A DNA stretch of 64,000 nt from the NCBI RefSeq assembly GCF_008386505.1, contig NZ_VUNZ01000001.1, forward strand, positions 868,001 to 932,000. Reading direction: 5' to 3'. The stretch is from Chryseobacterium sediminis (GTDB lineage: Bacteria > Bacteroidota > Bacteroidia > Flavobacteriales > Weeksellaceae). The notes under the pieces were generated by a model that saw nothing but the letters and a program-made list of their open reading frames with translations, was not told the DNA's origin and searched no databases. Below are positions 63,233 through 64,000 of this stretch, piece by piece. The position numbers were made by a program, and so were the translations under genes. The stretch's first letter is position 1; each line of letters begins with the position of its first letter.

Positions 63233-64000
63233 TTAGATATTCTCAATAACGATAGCAGAAGCTCCACCACCTCCGTTGCAGATTGCTGCTGCACCGTATT
63301 TAGCGTTATTTTGCTTCAATACGTTAATTAATGTAACGATGATTCTTGAACCTGAACTTCCCAGTGGGTGTCCCAATGCAACAGCTCCTCCGTTTACATT
63401 TACTTTAGCAGCATCTAATCCTAAGATTTTGTTGTTTGCTAATCCTACTACAGAGAAAGCTTCGTTGAATTCAAAGAAATCAATATCTGAAACTTCTAAT
63501 CCTGCTTTTTTAAGAGCGATTGGTAACGCTTTTGCCGGAGCAGTTGTAAAGTTTTCAGGCTCATGGGCTGCATCAGCGTAAGAAACGATTTTTGCAAGAG
63601 GCTTCAGTCCAAGTTCTTCCATTTTTTCTTTGGAAACAAGGATTAATGCAGAAGCACCATCATTCAACGTAGATGCGTTAGCTGCTGTTACTGTTCCTTC
63701 TTCTTTTTTGAATACAGTTGGAAGAGTTGAGATTCTGTCGAAGTTTACTGCTTTGTATTCTTCATCTTCAGCAAAGATTACAGGCTCTCCTTTTCTCTGA
63801 GGAATAGAAACCGGTACAATTTCTTCGCTGAATTTCCCTTCGCTCCAAGCTTTTGCAGATCTTTTATAAGATTCTACCGCGAAGTTATCCTGATCTTCTC
63901 TTGTGATATTATAGTCTACTGCACATTTTTCTGCACATACTCCCATATGTACTTTGTTGTATACGTCAGTAAGACCGTCAAGTACCATCCCATCAAGCAT
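63233..64000 (-). CDS. Acetyl-CoA C-acyltransferase (thiolase), C-terminal part
   Basis: 255 residues are present; the N-terminal part with the nucleophilic Cys lies beyond base 64000, so the Met at the edge is not the true start. The seen part has MGVCAEKCAVDYNITREDQD, GTVTAANASTLNDGASALIL, FEFNEAFSVVGLA, the conserved NGGAVALGHPLGSSGSRI with the catalytic His, and ICNGGGGASAIVIE with the second Cys. It catalyses the reversible condensation of acyl-CoA with acetyl-CoA and could feed the mevalonate route or beta-oxidation. Confidence 0.93.
   Translation of the reverse strand: MLDGMVLDGLTDVYNKVHMGVCAEKCAVDYNITREDQDNFAVESYKRSAKAWSEGKFSEEIVPVSIPQRKGEPVIFAEDEEYKAVNFDRISTLPTVFKKEEGTVTAANASTLNDGASALILVSKEKMEELGLKPLAKIVSYADAAHEPENFTTAPAKALPIALKKAGLEVSDIDFFEFNEAFSVVGLANNKILGLDAAKVNVNGGAVALGHPLGSSGSRIIVTLINVLKQNNAKYGAAAICNGGGGASAIVIENI

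Overview
The window is a 64 kb stretch of an AT-rich chromosome from a Bacteroidota bacterium, most likely Flavobacteriales, family Weeksellaceae, close to Chryseobacterium. Supporting signs are TAnnTTTG -7 boxes with TTG-type -33 boxes and no Shine-Dalgarno sequences, a secreted protease with a type IX secretion C-terminal sorting domain, a detached atpD-atpC pair, type VI baseplate genes of the Bacteroidota kind, the mevalonate route, menaquinone genes, and many lipoproteins with a Cys lipobox. There are no phage, insertion-sequence, CRISPR or tRNA genes; the only stable RNA gene seen is the SRP RNA.

Layout. 1-8320 (minus): partial TonB-dependent receptor, kdsA, a DUF1697 protein, and two large GT-C-like membrane proteins, the second of the DUF2723/TMEM260 type. 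8543-11877 (plus): a cysteine-synthase-like PLP enzyme and an alpha-oxoamine synthase that together look like the first two steps of sulfonolipid (capnine) synthesis, then an EamA exporter. 12070-15970 (plus): an unrecognised acidic protein, a radical SAM enzyme with CX4CX2C spacing, and an OmpH/Skp chaperone. 16060-18836 (minus): atpD-atpC and a secreted unknown. 19052-22726: ribF, an acyltransferase and small accessory genes. 22797-33920 (minus): envelope and central metabolism genes including a lipoprotein glutathione peroxidase, kdsB, a PAP2 phosphatase, an aminotransferase operon with a phosphohexomutase, and DUF4199 plus a family 2 glycosyltransferase. 34053-34145 (plus): SRP RNA. 34266-41248 (minus): menB-menA operon and gyrA with a TPR protein. 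41391-44845: small genes including two tandem paralogous mini-lipoproteins and a 44-residue double-glycine-leader peptide. 45167-50665 (minus): uvrA and an isolated tssE-tssF pair. 50826-55598: an amino acid permease, a DUF4920 protein, an M14 carboxypeptidase, then about 0.95 kb of non-coding DNA filled with a 12-bp palindrome and an XRE regulator. 56064-64000 (minus): proline dehydrogenase, UbiA prenyltransferase, mevalonate kinase, a T9SS metalloprotease, a UMF1-type transporter and a partial thiolase.

Most of the content is housekeeping and envelope biology: Kdo supply for LPS (kdsA, kdsB), menaquinone, isoprenoids, protein glycosylation and lipoproteins. The most unusual parts are the ten-copy TTACA-N2-TGTAA palindrome array upstream of the XRE gene, the candidate sulfonolipid gene pair, the orphan GG-leader Cys-rich peptide, the isolated tssE-tssF pair, and several families of short dispersed intergenic repeats. 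All functions are from reading sequence motifs by eye; no database search was run.
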